From contig NZ_BCNT01000025.1 of assembly GCF_001544075.1 (NCBI RefSeq), positions 1 to 42,080 on the forward strand: 42,080 nucleotides of DNA, given 5' to 3'. A program made the translations under genes and the position numbers. Below are positions 18,901 to 26,208 of this stretch, piece after piece. Positions within the stretch are counted from its first letter, which is position 1. Each line of letters starts with the position of its first letter. This DNA is from Comamonas terrae (GTDB lineage: Bacteria; Pseudomonadota; Gammaproteobacteria; Burkholderiales; Burkholderiaceae_C). The notes beneath the pieces are model-generated. The model did no database searches and had not been told where the DNA came from. It saw only the letters and a list, made by a program, of their open reading frames with translations.

Positions 18901-19914
18901 ATGGGTTTTCTGGTGGATCTGATTCGGGAATACGGCCTGGGCATCGTGTTCCTCAATGTGTTCGTGGAACAGCTGGGAGCGCCGGTGCCGGCCTATCCCG
19001 TGCTGGTGGTCACGGGCGCGCTCGAAGGTGCAAGCGGCGCGCGTCTGGGCTGGCTCACAGCCCTGGCCGTGGCCGCGGCGCTGCTGGCCGACGTGATCTG
19101 GTACCAGGCGGGCAAGGCCTACGGCCATCGCGTGCTGGGCCGCATCTGCCGCATTTCGCTGTCGCCCGATGCCTGCATACGCCAGACCGAGTCGGTCTAC
19201 GGCCGCTGGGGCGCCAAGTCGCTGCTGGTGGCCAAGTTCGTGCCGGGCTTTGCCTCCATCGCCAGCGCGCTGGCCGGCGTGGTCGGCACGCCGCTGCGCA
19301 CCTTCGTGCTGTTCGACATGCTGGGCGCGCTGATCTGGGTAGGCTCGGCCGTCTTCCTGGGATCGCTGTTCGCCTCGACCGTGGAGAGCCTGCTCGATGT
19401 GCTCACGGCCCTGGGCAAATGGGGACTGCTGCTTCTGCTCGTGGCCTTTGCCGTCTTCGTGGCGCGCAAATGGTGGCAGCGCCACCGCGTGATCCGCTCG
19501 CTCAAGATGCCGCGCATGTCGGTGGCCGAGCTGGCCGGCCTGCATGCCCAGGGCGTGCGCCCCACGGTGATCGACGTGCGCGAGTCCATCCTCTACGACC
19601 GTGGCCACATTCCCGGCGCTCGGCCCTGGCAGCGCAGCCAGGAAGAGGGCCGGATTGCCTACGAGGCGCTGCTGCCGCGCGAGCAGCATGCGCATGGGCT
19701 GGTGGTCTATTGCGACTGCCCGAATGAAATCTCGGCGGCGCGCGTGGCCAGGCAGCTGATGCGTGCCGGCTTCACCAATGTCCGTCCCCTTGTGGGCGGA
19801 TTGTCGGCCTGGGAGGCCGCCGGCTTCGATGTGGAAAAGGCCGGCAACGAGGCCGAGCCCGCGCCGGAGGCGGCTGCGGCCTCCGGGATTTCCGAGACCA
19901 TGACGCCGTCCTGA
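18901..19914 (+). CDS. DedA-family membrane protein fused to a rhodanese domain
   Basis: A 337-residue fusion. Residues 1-195 are a DedA/SNARE-associated membrane domain, with FLNVFVEQLGAPVPAYPVLV near the N-terminus, the KFVPGFASIAS motif at about 112-122 and a final membrane helix at 173-189. Residues 205-315 form a rhodanese domain with TVIDVRESILYDRGHIPGA and the active-site loop VVYCDCPNE (C271, possibly C273). The tail is a low-complexity Ala/Glu region. The fusion suggests that membrane transport or lipid remodelling is tied to sulfur-atom transfer. It is convergent with the thiosulfate permease cluster. The start at 18901 has GGAG/GAGG upstream; an open extension to 18493 is not DedA-like. 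Confidence 0.86.
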   Translation: MGFLVDLIREYGLGIVFLNVFVEQLGAPVPAYPVLVVTGALEGASGARLGWLTALAVAAALLADVIWYQAGKAYGHRVLGRICRISLSPDACIRQTESVYGRWGAKSLLVAKFVPGFASIASALAGVVGTPLRTFVLFDMLGALIWVGSAVFLGSLFASTVESLLDVLTALGKWGLLLLLVAFAVFVARKWWQRHRVIRSLKMPRMSVAELAGLHAQGVRPTVIDVRESILYDRGHIPGARPWQRSQEEGRIAYEALLPREQHAHGLVVYCDCPNEISAARVARQLMRAGFTNVRPLVGGLSAWEAAGFDVEKAGNEAEPAPEAAAASGISETMTPS

Positions 19915-19941
19915 CCGGCGGCCTGGCAAAGGCTTTCTGGC

Positions 19942-20115
19942 TTATTTGCCCGCGGGCATGGAGCAGTGTCCGCCCTGGGCCGCCTGGCCCGAACCCGCTG
20001 CAATCAGCGGCGCCTCGAAGCGCAGATCCACGGGCGGCGACTGCCAGAAGTCCCAGGCCAGGAAAAGAACCAGCACGGCCCAGAAGACGGTGCGCAAAGT
20101 GTTTTGTTGTGTCAT
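19942..20115 (-). CDS. Small single-pass membrane protein of the sulfur cluster (hypothetical, 57 aa)
   Basis: A short frame beginning ATG at 20115 and ending TAA at 19942 encodes 57 residues starting MTQQNTLRTVFWAVLVLFLA. Residues 8-23 are a hydrophobic helix followed by a soluble segment with QSPPVDLRFEAPL and a Cys-containing C-terminus GGHCSMPAGK. The gap from the TsuA-like stop is 14 bp and holds CCGGAG at proper spacing, so it is probably co-translated with the permease. I do not recognise a family. The single cysteine near the exported end could take part in sulfur handling, but that is a guess. Confidence 0.6.
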   Translation of the reverse strand: MTQQNTLRTVFWAVLVLFLAWDFWQSPPVDLRFEAPLIAAGSGQAAQGGHCSMPAGK

Positions 20116-20130
20116 CCGAATCTCCGGGGC

Positions 20131-21228
20131 TCAGAACCCAAAATGGCGGCGGATGCGCAGGCCGAAAATCGTGCCCATGAAGGCCATGGGCACCCAGATC
20201 CAGCCATGGACGGAGCCCGTGGAAATGCCCGAGAACATGGCGCCCACGTTGCAGCCGAAGGCCAGGCGCGAGCTGTAGCCCAGCACCAGGCCGGCCGCCA
20301 GCGCCACTGCCCACTGCGTGCCGGTTAGCGCCTTGGCGGCGGCAGGCTTGCCTGCGGCAATCCATAGTGCGCCGCCCAGGATGCCGATGTTGGTGATGCT
20401 GGTCACATCCAGCAGCACGGTTTCGTGCAGGCGTGCGGCATTGCCGGGCTGGCTCCAGAACCAGTTGCCGGCCAGGTCCACGGCGCCTGTGGCGTTGGCT
20501 ACCTTGGCGGCCCAGAGGCCGAAGCCGTAGACCACGCCCCAGGGCTGGCCCGCGATGACGAGGTTGAGCGTGGCGAAGACGGCCAGCAGCACGGCGCCGA
20601 CCAGCCATTTGCGCACCAGCAGCGGCCTGGGCGCGCGGCCCAGCGCCGCATTGGCGCGCCTGGCATACCATGCCACCCCCGCTGCAATTGCGGCCAGTGC
20701 CGCCAGCGTGGCGCCCAGGGCTGGTGCCCAGCCCCATTCGGTTATCAGGCCCACGGGCGCGGTATGGCCCAGGTCCAGCCACCAGCCCAGGTGCAGGCTG
20801 CCCAGAAAGCTGCCGATCGCAAATATGGGCAGGATGGCCGTGTTCATGGGAATGCCCATGCCGGCCTTGTACAGCGTGCCGCTGCCGCAGCCGTCGGCTA
20901 TCTGCATGCACAGGCCGAAGACGAAGGCGCCGACCAGTAGGCTGATGCTGGGTGGACCCAGCGCCGCGGTCAGCTCGGGAAAGTGGCCCAGCAGCGGCAT
21001 GGCCATGGCGGCGGCCAGGGCCAGCAGCAGCAACTGGCCGAAGATGCCGCTGGCGTCCTTTTCCTCGACCAGCATGCGCCAGCCTGTGGTGAAGCCGAAG
21101 CGCTGGCCGGCCAGCACGGCGCCCAGGCCGATGCCGACGAGGAACAGCGCAGCCTGGCGCACCGAGACGCTCCAGAGCAGCCAGCCAAAGAAAACGGCCA
21201 GTACGGCCGCAATGGGAAGTCGTTTCAT
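20131..21228 (-). CDS. YeeE/YedE (TsuA-type) thiosulfate/sulfur permease
   Basis: A 365-residue polytopic membrane protein of the YeeE/YedE family, whose characterised members (TsuA) import thiosulfate through a chain of conserved cysteines. Visible cysteines are C107 and C114 (LCMQIADGCGSGTLYKAGMG) and another in the second-half repeat (LAFGCNVGAMFSGI), matching the pseudo-symmetric family motifs. Around nine to ten hydrophobic segments are present. It is flanked by a secreted tandem rhodanese upstream and a small membrane protein downstream, all on the minus strand, and faces a DedA-rhodanese fusion. This context supports thiosulfate uptake and sulfur transfer. Confidence 0.85.
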   Translation of the reverse strand: MKRLPIAAVLAVFFGWLLWSVSVRQAALFLVGIGLGAVLAGQRFGFTTGWRMLVEEKDASGIFGQLLLLALAAAMAMPLLGHFPELTAALGPPSISLLVGAFVFGLCMQIADGCGSGTLYKAGMGIPMNTAILPIFAIGSFLGSLHLGWWLDLGHTAPVGLITEWGWAPALGATLAALAAIAAGVAWYARRANAALGRAPRPLLVRKWLVGAVLLAVFATLNLVIAGQPWGVVYGFGLWAAKVANATGAVDLAGNWFWSQPGNAARLHETVLLDVTSITNIGILGGALWIAAGKPAAAKALTGTQWAVALAAGLVLGYSSRLAFGCNVGAMFSGISTGSVHGWIWVPMAFMGTIFGLRIRRHFGF

Positions 21229-21249
21229 GTTTGGGGTATCACATTGAAG

Positions 21250-21290
21250 GCGTCCTCCCCCTTCAAGGGGAAGGCGCGCAGCGCCTCAGG
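21250..21290. repeat. Dispersed palindromic repeat, family B, copy 2 (reverse orientation)
   Basis: Two stems lie side by side: CCCCTT (21258-21263) / AAGGGG (21265-21270) and AGGCGC (21272-21277) / GCGCCT (21281-21286), ending CAGGGG. Read on the minus strand it begins CCCCTGAGGCGC, like copy 1. It separates the tandem rhodanese gene from the thiosulfate permease gene. Confidence 0.65.
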
Positions 21291-21292
21291 GG

Positions 21293-22249
21293 TTATTTGA
21301 AGTTTTTGTCCCACCACTTTTGTGCGTCGTAGGCGAGGGACTGGGCGCGGCCCGGCTGGTTGGCCATGCGCGGTGCCTCCTTGGACTGGGTCCAGTCCAC
21401 CATGGAGCCCGCATAGAGCTTGACATTGGGCAGGCCGGCCATCTCCGACAGGCCGAACCAGTCGGTGGCCGCCCAGTGGCCGGTGTTGCAGAAGGCCACC
21501 GTGTCCTGGCCCTGCTGGCGCTGGAGCTTGCCGGCGATTTCCCTGGCCTTGGCGGCATCCACGAATTGCGAGGTGCCGGGCACGAACCACTGGTTGAAAT
21601 CGAGCTGCTGGGCGCCGGGCAGCGTGCCCGAGAGCTTGGCGGCAGGCGCGCGCACCTTGCCCTGGTAGAAGGCGTCGGGGCGCGAATCGACCAGGGCCGC
21701 ATTCGACAGGTCCAGGTGCCGGCCCACATCCTGGCGCGTGGCCAGCCACTGGGCATCGAACGTGGGTGCGTAGCTGCTGTGCGCGACCTTCACGGCCGCC
21801 TGGCTCACCGGCTTGCCGGCCGATTCCCAGGCCTTCATGCCGCCGTTGACGATGGACAGTTCCTTCAGGCCCAGGCTCTTGAGAGTCCAGTACACGCGCG
21901 CCATGGCGCCGAAGTCTGTGGCATCGGCACCGCTGGAGACCACCACGGCATGGGTGGCAGGCGTCAGGCCCAGCGACTGCACCAGCGCGACCAGCCTGGC
22001 CTGGTCGGGCAGCTCGCCCGGGTTGCTGGCCGGGCCGCGCCATTTGCCGTAGGGCGCATTCACGGCCTGGGCAATATGGCCGGCCTCGAAGGCCTTGGGA
22101 TCGCGGATGTCGATCACGCGGGTGTCGGCCTGCTGCAGCAGCGGCTGCAGCTGCTCGGGCGTGAGCAGGGGCGGGGCGGCCAGCGCCCAGGTACTGGTGG
22201 AAAGGCCCAGGCCCATGGCCAGTGCGTAAGTGAGAGAGGCGTTTTTCAT
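21293..22249 (-). CDS. Exported tandem-domain sulfurtransferase (rhodanese)
   Basis: A 318-residue protein with a Sec-type signal peptide (1-24, ending STWALA) and two rhodanese domains (about 28-148 and 165-310). The second domain carries the catalytic cysteine C254 in AFCNTGHWAATD. The first has S106 (VVVSSGADATD) where the cysteine would be, as is usual for the non-catalytic half of tandem rhodaneses. Such enzymes move a sulfane sulfur from thiosulfate or 3-mercaptopyruvate to an acceptor. The predicted periplasmic location fits an upstream step for the YeeE-type permease encoded next to it. The start at 22249 is picked because it begins the signal peptide; no strong ribosome binding site is visible. 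Confidence 0.85.
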   Translation of the reverse strand: MKNASLTYALAMGLGLSTSTWALAAPPLLTPEQLQPLLQQADTRVIDIRDPKAFEAGHIAQAVNAPYGKWRGPASNPGELPDQARLVALVQSLGLTPATHAVVVSSGADATDFGAMARVYWTLKSLGLKELSIVNGGMKAWESAGKPVSQAAVKVAHSSYAPTFDAQWLATRQDVGRHLDLSNAALVDSRPDAFYQGKVRAPAAKLSGTLPGAQQLDFNQWFVPGTSQFVDAAKAREIAGKLQRQQGQDTVAFCNTGHWAATDWFGLSEMAGLPNVKLYAGSMVDWTQSKEAPRMANQPGRAQSLAYDAQKWWDKNFK

Positions 22250-22442
22250 GGCAGGAGTCGGCAGAACCGGGTCGCCGGCAGTCGTGGCTATGGCCGAAGC
22301 CTCTATTGTCCGGCTTTGGACGGTCCGGCCCCGGGCTGGAAAATTTGCCTGCTTGTCGCTTGTGGTAATGGGCGAGATTCGGCTGCGGGCAGTCTCGGGA
22401 TTCCAGTCTCGTCGCTGCCTGGCCGAGGCTGGATCAGCGTGA

Positions 22443-22979
22443 TCAGCTATGCAACGAAAGCTCGTGTACCAGCAGAGAAAACCGGTGCAGCGATGCATAG
22501 CGTTCCCCGCGCCGGGTGCATTCGCGCAGCAGGCCTTCGTGGGAAAAGCCTGCCGCTGCCAGCAGCCGGGCCGAGGCCAGGTTCTCGGGCTCCACATAGG
22601 CCACGACGCTGTGCAGCTTCAGCTTTTCAAAAGCCCGGGGCAGCCACTGGCGCAATGCCTGCCGCATCAGGCCCTTGCCCCAATGGCGGGGCAGCAGCCA
22701 GTAGCCCAGCTCGGCACTGTCGCCGTCATCGTCACGGTCATAGATGCCTAGGGCGCCCAGCACCTGCTCTTGCGCGCAGGTGGCCTGCCACCAGCCTGTG
22801 CCTTGCGCTGCCTGCTCCTGGTACCAGGCCAGCTGTTCGCGGGCTATGGCCTGGGCATCGGTCTGCTCTGTCTCCAGGCCGTAAAACTGCGTGACCCTGG
22901 CATCGCCCATGGCCTGGGCCACCACGGGCAGATCGGCGGCGCGGAAATCACGGAACTGCAGGCAATGGCCGATGCGCAT
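22443..22979 (-). CDS. GNAT-family N-acetyltransferase
   Basis: A 178-residue acetyltransferase of the RimJ/RimL-like GNAT group. It begins LQFRDFRAADLPVVAQAMGD, has the acetyl-CoA binding region in ELGYWLLPRHWGKGLMRQAL and the family-typical VEPENLASARLLAAAGFSHEG. The substrate (a protein N-terminus or a small molecule) is not predictable. The start at 22979 lies 14 bp after the ferrochelatase stop codon, so the two are probably co-transcribed. No functional link to haem synthesis is evident. Confidence 0.82.
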   Translation of the reverse strand: MRIGHCLQFRDFRAADLPVVAQAMGDARVTQFYGLETEQTDAQAIAREQLAWYQEQAAQGTGWWQATCAQEQVLGALGIYDRDDDGDSAELGYWLLPRHWGKGLMRQALRQWLPRAFEKLKLHSVVAYVEPENLASARLLAAAGFSHEGLLRECTRRGERYASLHRFSLLVHELSLHS

Positions 22980-22993
22980 ACAGCCGACCAGGT

Positions 22994-24091
22994 TTATTGA
23001 GCGGCGCCGGCCGATTGGGCCCGCCGGCTGCGTTCCTGCAACTGGGCGGCATCCTCGCGCTGCGTGGGCCATCCCTGCAGATGCTGCTGGGCAATCCGGC
23101 TCAGGGCCGTGATCCAGGGCGCATCGTCGTTGAGGCAGGTGATGTATTCGAACTGCTGGCCGCCTGCGTGCACAAAGGCTTCGCGCGCTTCCTGGTTGAT
23201 TTCCTCCAGGGTTTCCAGGCAGTCGCTGGTGAAGCCCGGGCACACCACGTCCACGCGCCTGGTGCCCTGCTGGGCCAGGGCGATTAGCGAGGGCTCGGTA
23301 TAGGGCTCCAGCCACTTGGCCTTGCCGAAGCGGGACTGGAAGGTCACGAGATACTGGTTGTCGCCGAGCCGCAGCCGCTGGGCCAGCAGCCGCGCCGTCT
23401 TGTGCGATTCGCAGTGGTAGGGGTCGCCCAGGCGCAGCGTGCGCTCGGGTACGCCGTGAAAGCTCATGACCAGCTTCTCGCCGCGGCCGTTGCCGCGCCA
23501 GTGTGCCTCGATGCGCTGGGCCAGTGCCTCGATATAGCCTGCATCGTCGTGGTAGCGGTTCACGAAGCGCAGCTCGGGGATGTGGCGCTGGGTTCTGGCC
23601 CAGTCGTAGACCGCGTCGAACACGCTGGCCGTGGTGGTGCCCGAATACTGGGGGTAGAGCGGCAGAATCAGGATGCGGTTCGCGCCTTCGGCCTTGAGGG
23701 CATCGAGCTGGGAGGCGATCGAGGGCTTGCCGTAGCGCATGGCATGGCGCACCAGCACGTTGTGGCCGGCCTCGCCCAGCCAGCCGCGCAGCAGCGTGGC
23801 CTGGCGCTGGGTCCAGTGCAGCAGCGGCGAACCGTTCTTCTCGTGCCAGACGGTGGCGTACTTGGCCGCCGACCTGGCCGGCCGCGTGCGCAGGATGATG
23901 CCGTGCAGAATCGGCCACCAGGCCAGTCTGGGAATCTCCACCACCCGGTTGTCGCCGAGGAATTCGGCCAGATAGGGCCGCACGGCCGCTGCCGTGGGCG
24001 CCTCGGGCGTGCCCAGGTTGCACAGCAGCACCGCGGTGCGGGCAGATTGGTCGTGGCGGAAGGCGGGTTCGGGCGCAAAGCGTGAAGACAT
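22994..24091 (-). CDS. hemH: Ferrochelatase
   Basis: A 365-residue ferrochelatase, the last enzyme of haem synthesis, inserting Fe2+ into protoporphyrin IX at the inner membrane face. Family motifs are VLLCNLGTPEAPT near the N-terminus, ILPLYPQYSGTTTAS, the metal-site histidine in MSFHGVPERTL and the signature CPGFTSDCLETLEEI. The start at 24091 (MSSRFAPEP) gives the usual length; the frame is open further but without similarity. CACAAT lies exactly 7 nt before this ATG and no Shine-Dalgarno is present, so the transcript may be leaderless. The divergent neighbour is a HAD hydrolase. Confidence 0.94.
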   Translation of the reverse strand: MSSRFAPEPAFRHDQSARTAVLLCNLGTPEAPTAAAVRPYLAEFLGDNRVVEIPRLAWWPILHGIILRTRPARSAAKYATVWHEKNGSPLLHWTQRQATLLRGWLGEAGHNVLVRHAMRYGKPSIASQLDALKAEGANRILILPLYPQYSGTTTASVFDAVYDWARTQRHIPELRFVNRYHDDAGYIEALAQRIEAHWRGNGRGEKLVMSFHGVPERTLRLGDPYHCESHKTARLLAQRLRLGDNQYLVTFQSRFGKAKWLEPYTEPSLIALAQQGTRRVDVVCPGFTSDCLETLEEINQEAREAFVHAGGQQFEYITCLNDDAPWITALSRIAQQHLQGWPTQREDAAQLQERSRRAQSAGAAQ

Positions 24092-24162
24092 GGCTGCGAT
24101 TGTGGCAGCTTGGGATAGGCGCAGTCGTCTGGAGGCGATCGCCGGGCGGCTATTCTTGGCGC

Positions 24163-24912
24163 ATGCAACCCCAAATGACAACCGATATGGCCGTGGAAAC
24201 CTTGCGGCAGCTGCGGCGCAGCGGGCGGATACGGGCCATCAGCCTGGACCTCGATGACACGCTGTGGCCCATCTGGCCGACGATTGCCAAGGCCGAAGCC
24301 GTTTTGCTGGACTGGCTGGCGGAGCATGCACCGGGCACGGCCGCGCATCTCGGCGACACGGCGAGGGTGCGGGCCCTGCGGCATGAGATCGTGGCGCTGC
24401 GCCCCGACCTGCGTGCCGACCTCAGCGGCCTGCGCCGCGAATCCATACGCCTGGCCTTGACGCGTGCCGGCGACGACCCGGCGCTGGCCGAGCCTGCGTT
24501 CGACGAATTCTTTGCTGCCCGCCAGCGTGTGGAGCTGTTCGACGATGCGTTGCCTGCCCTGCAGTTCCTGTCGCAGCGCTGGCCGGTGGTGGCTTTGTCC
24601 AACGGCAACGCCAATGTGCATGTGGTCGGGATCGGCCAGCACTTTCGCGCCTCCCTGTCGGCCAGCGACGCGGGCATGGCCAAGCCCGACGTGCGTTTTT
24701 TCCATGCCGCGGCCGAAGCGGCCGGCGTGGCGCCCGAGCACGTGCTGCATATCGGCGACGACGCGGCTCTGGATGCGCTGGGCGCCATGGATGCGGGTAT
24801 GCACGCGGTCTGGCTCAACCGCGGCCGGGTAGCATGGCCGCACGAGGGGCGCGAGCCCCATATCACGGTGGCCAGCCTTTCGCAGTTGTGCCAGGGGCTG
24901 GCTGACAGTTGA
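24163..24912 (+). CDS. HAD-superfamily hydrolase
   Basis: A 249-residue soluble HAD phosphatase. Motif I is SLDLDDTLWP (nucleophile aspartate in DLDDT), motif II ALSNGN, motif III K in AGMAKPDVRFF and motif IV HIGDDAALD. The alpha-helical cap between motifs I and II suggests a small-molecule phosphate substrate such as a sugar phosphate, nucleotide or flavin precursor, which cannot be specified. Start choice is uncertain: 24163, 24175 and 24187 are all in frame. TATTCT lies 6 nt before the ATG at 24163, a position that fits a leaderless start there. Confidence 0.85.
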   Translation: MQPQMTTDMAVETLRQLRRSGRIRAISLDLDDTLWPIWPTIAKAEAVLLDWLAEHAPGTAAHLGDTARVRALRHEIVALRPDLRADLSGLRRESIRLALTRAGDDPALAEPAFDEFFAARQRVELFDDALPALQFLSQRWPVVALSNGNANVHVVGIGQHFRASLSASDAGMAKPDVRFFHAAAEAAGVAPEHVLHIGDDAALDALGAMDAGMHAVWLNRGRVAWPHEGREPHITVASLSQLCQGLADS

Positions 24913-24946
24913 TCGCAAGATCGCCAGCCTAGCCCTTGCACAGCCT

Positions 24947-25807
24947 ATGCCCGCCTGTCTGCCCACCCGCCTTTTCACTCCTCCGCCCCTGGCTCCCGTG
25001 CATGCAATCGGCTGGAGCCGCCCCTTTTTCTGGCTGAAGCAGGCCTTGCGGGACATGGCAAGGGCGCCGTGGATCAGCATGGCGCATGGAGGGGGCTTGG
25101 CCCTGATCGGCTGGGCCATACTGGCGCTGGGGCACAATCGCTTCTGGCTGATGGCCGGCGCGCTGTCGGGTTTCCTGGTGGTGGGGCCCGTGGTGGCGAC
25201 CAGCCTGTATGCACTCAGCCGGGCGCAGGAGCGCGGCGAGAGGGCCGATGCCTCGCTGGTCCGCAGAACCTGGATGCAGTGGCAAAGCGGCCGCGCCACG
25301 GCGCAGGCCGGCTACTGGTGCATGGTGCGCTTCGGCCTGCTGCTGGCGCTGGCGGCCACTGGCTGGGTTGCCGTATCGGCTTCGCTGATCGTGGTCATGT
25401 CGCCCGTGCCTGTGGCAACGCCGGCGGACTTCGTGGCGCATGTGGTGCTGGCGCAGGATGGCGGACTGTTCCTGGGATGGATGGCGCTGGGCAGTTTTCT
25501 GGCCGCGCCCATTTTTGCGTCCAGCGTGGTGGCCATGCCGCTGATGCTGGACCGGCGCGTGAGCATGCGCCAGGCCGTGCTGACCAGCTGGTTGGCGGTG
25601 ATTGCCAATCCGGGGCCTCTGGCCCTGTGGGCGGCGTTGATTGTTTTGTTGACCTTGCTGGGCCTCGGCAGCTATTTGCTGGGGCTGGTGGTTGTGATGC
25701 CTTTGCTGGGGCATGCGAGCTGGCATGCCTATCGTGATCTGGTGGATGCATCGGCCTTTCCCGCGCGGGATGCCGATGACCGGGCCCTTGCCCCGGGCGG
25801 CCGGTGA
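24947..25807 (+). CDS. DUF2189-type integral membrane protein
   Basis: A 286-residue membrane protein with about six hydrophobic segments (near 46-62, 68-88, 125-150, 170-195, 220-240 and 240-262). The opening VHAIGWSRPFFWLKQALRDMARAP, followed by a membrane core, is the pattern of the DUF2189 family of unknown function, common in proteobacteria. It lies 34 bp after the HAD hydrolase gene on the same strand and may share its transcript. No catalytic motif is visible. Confidence 0.72.
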   Translation: MPACLPTRLFTPPPLAPVHAIGWSRPFFWLKQALRDMARAPWISMAHGGGLALIGWAILALGHNRFWLMAGALSGFLVVGPVVATSLYALSRAQERGERADASLVRRTWMQWQSGRATAQAGYWCMVRFGLLLALAATGWVAVSASLIVVMSPVPVATPADFVAHVVLAQDGGLFLGWMALGSFLAAPIFASSVVAMPLMLDRRVSMRQAVLTSWLAVIANPGPLALWAALIVLLTLLGLGSYLLGLVVVMPLLGHASWHAYRDLVDASAFPARDADDRALAPGGR

Positions 25808-25888
25808 GAGGGCGGGCGGCAGCGGACCGAAGCCGCTGCCCGTTCAGGCAAGCACCCGGCCCGCAGGGTATGCGTAGGATGGCTTGCC

Positions 25889-26104
25889 GTGATATTCGGG
25901 TTCACAGAAGAACAAATTGCCCATTTCTTCCTCACCTATGGCGTGGGGGCCTTCATCATCTTCATGGTGTTCATCATCCTGCAGCTGGCGCGCCAGTCCA
26001 AGGCAGGGAAGTTCGGCACCTTCGTGATCTTCCTGGGCCTGGGCGTGGGCTTTGTCGGCTACCTGGCCAAGATCATTATTCAATGGTGGATAGAAAGCCA
26101 CTGA
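25889..26104 (+). CDS. DUF2788-type small membrane protein
   Basis: A 71-residue protein starting at GTG 25889. It has two hydrophobic helices (about 14-33 and 42-64) joined by a short basic loop (RQSKAGKFG), and the N-terminal FTEEQIAHFFLTYGVG resembles the DUF2788 family. AGGATGG lies 6-12 nt before the GTG and could be a ribosome binding site. Its function is unknown. It follows the DUF2189-type gene after 81 bp on the same strand. Confidence 0.72.
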   Translation: MIFGFTEEQIAHFFLTYGVGAFIIFMVFIILQLARQSKAGKFGTFVIFLGLGVGFVGYLAKIIIQWWIESH

Positions 26105-26171
26105 CCTGCGGCCCTTGGCGCGACCTCCCTCAGAGACATCGAGCAAGGATCGCCCGCAGCGAAGATGAAGT

Positions 26172-26207
26172 CCCCCTTCAGCGGGAAGCGGCATAGCCGC
26201 TCAGGGA
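26172..26207. repeat. Dispersed palindromic repeat, family B, copy 3 (reverse orientation)
   Basis: TCCCCCTTCAGCGGGA followed by the stem AGCGGC (26187-26192) / GCCGCT (26196-26201) and TCAGGGA. It occupies the gap between the convergent DUF2788-type gene and the Bug receptor gene, where it may act as a terminator. Confidence 0.62.
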
Positions 26208-26208
26208 G

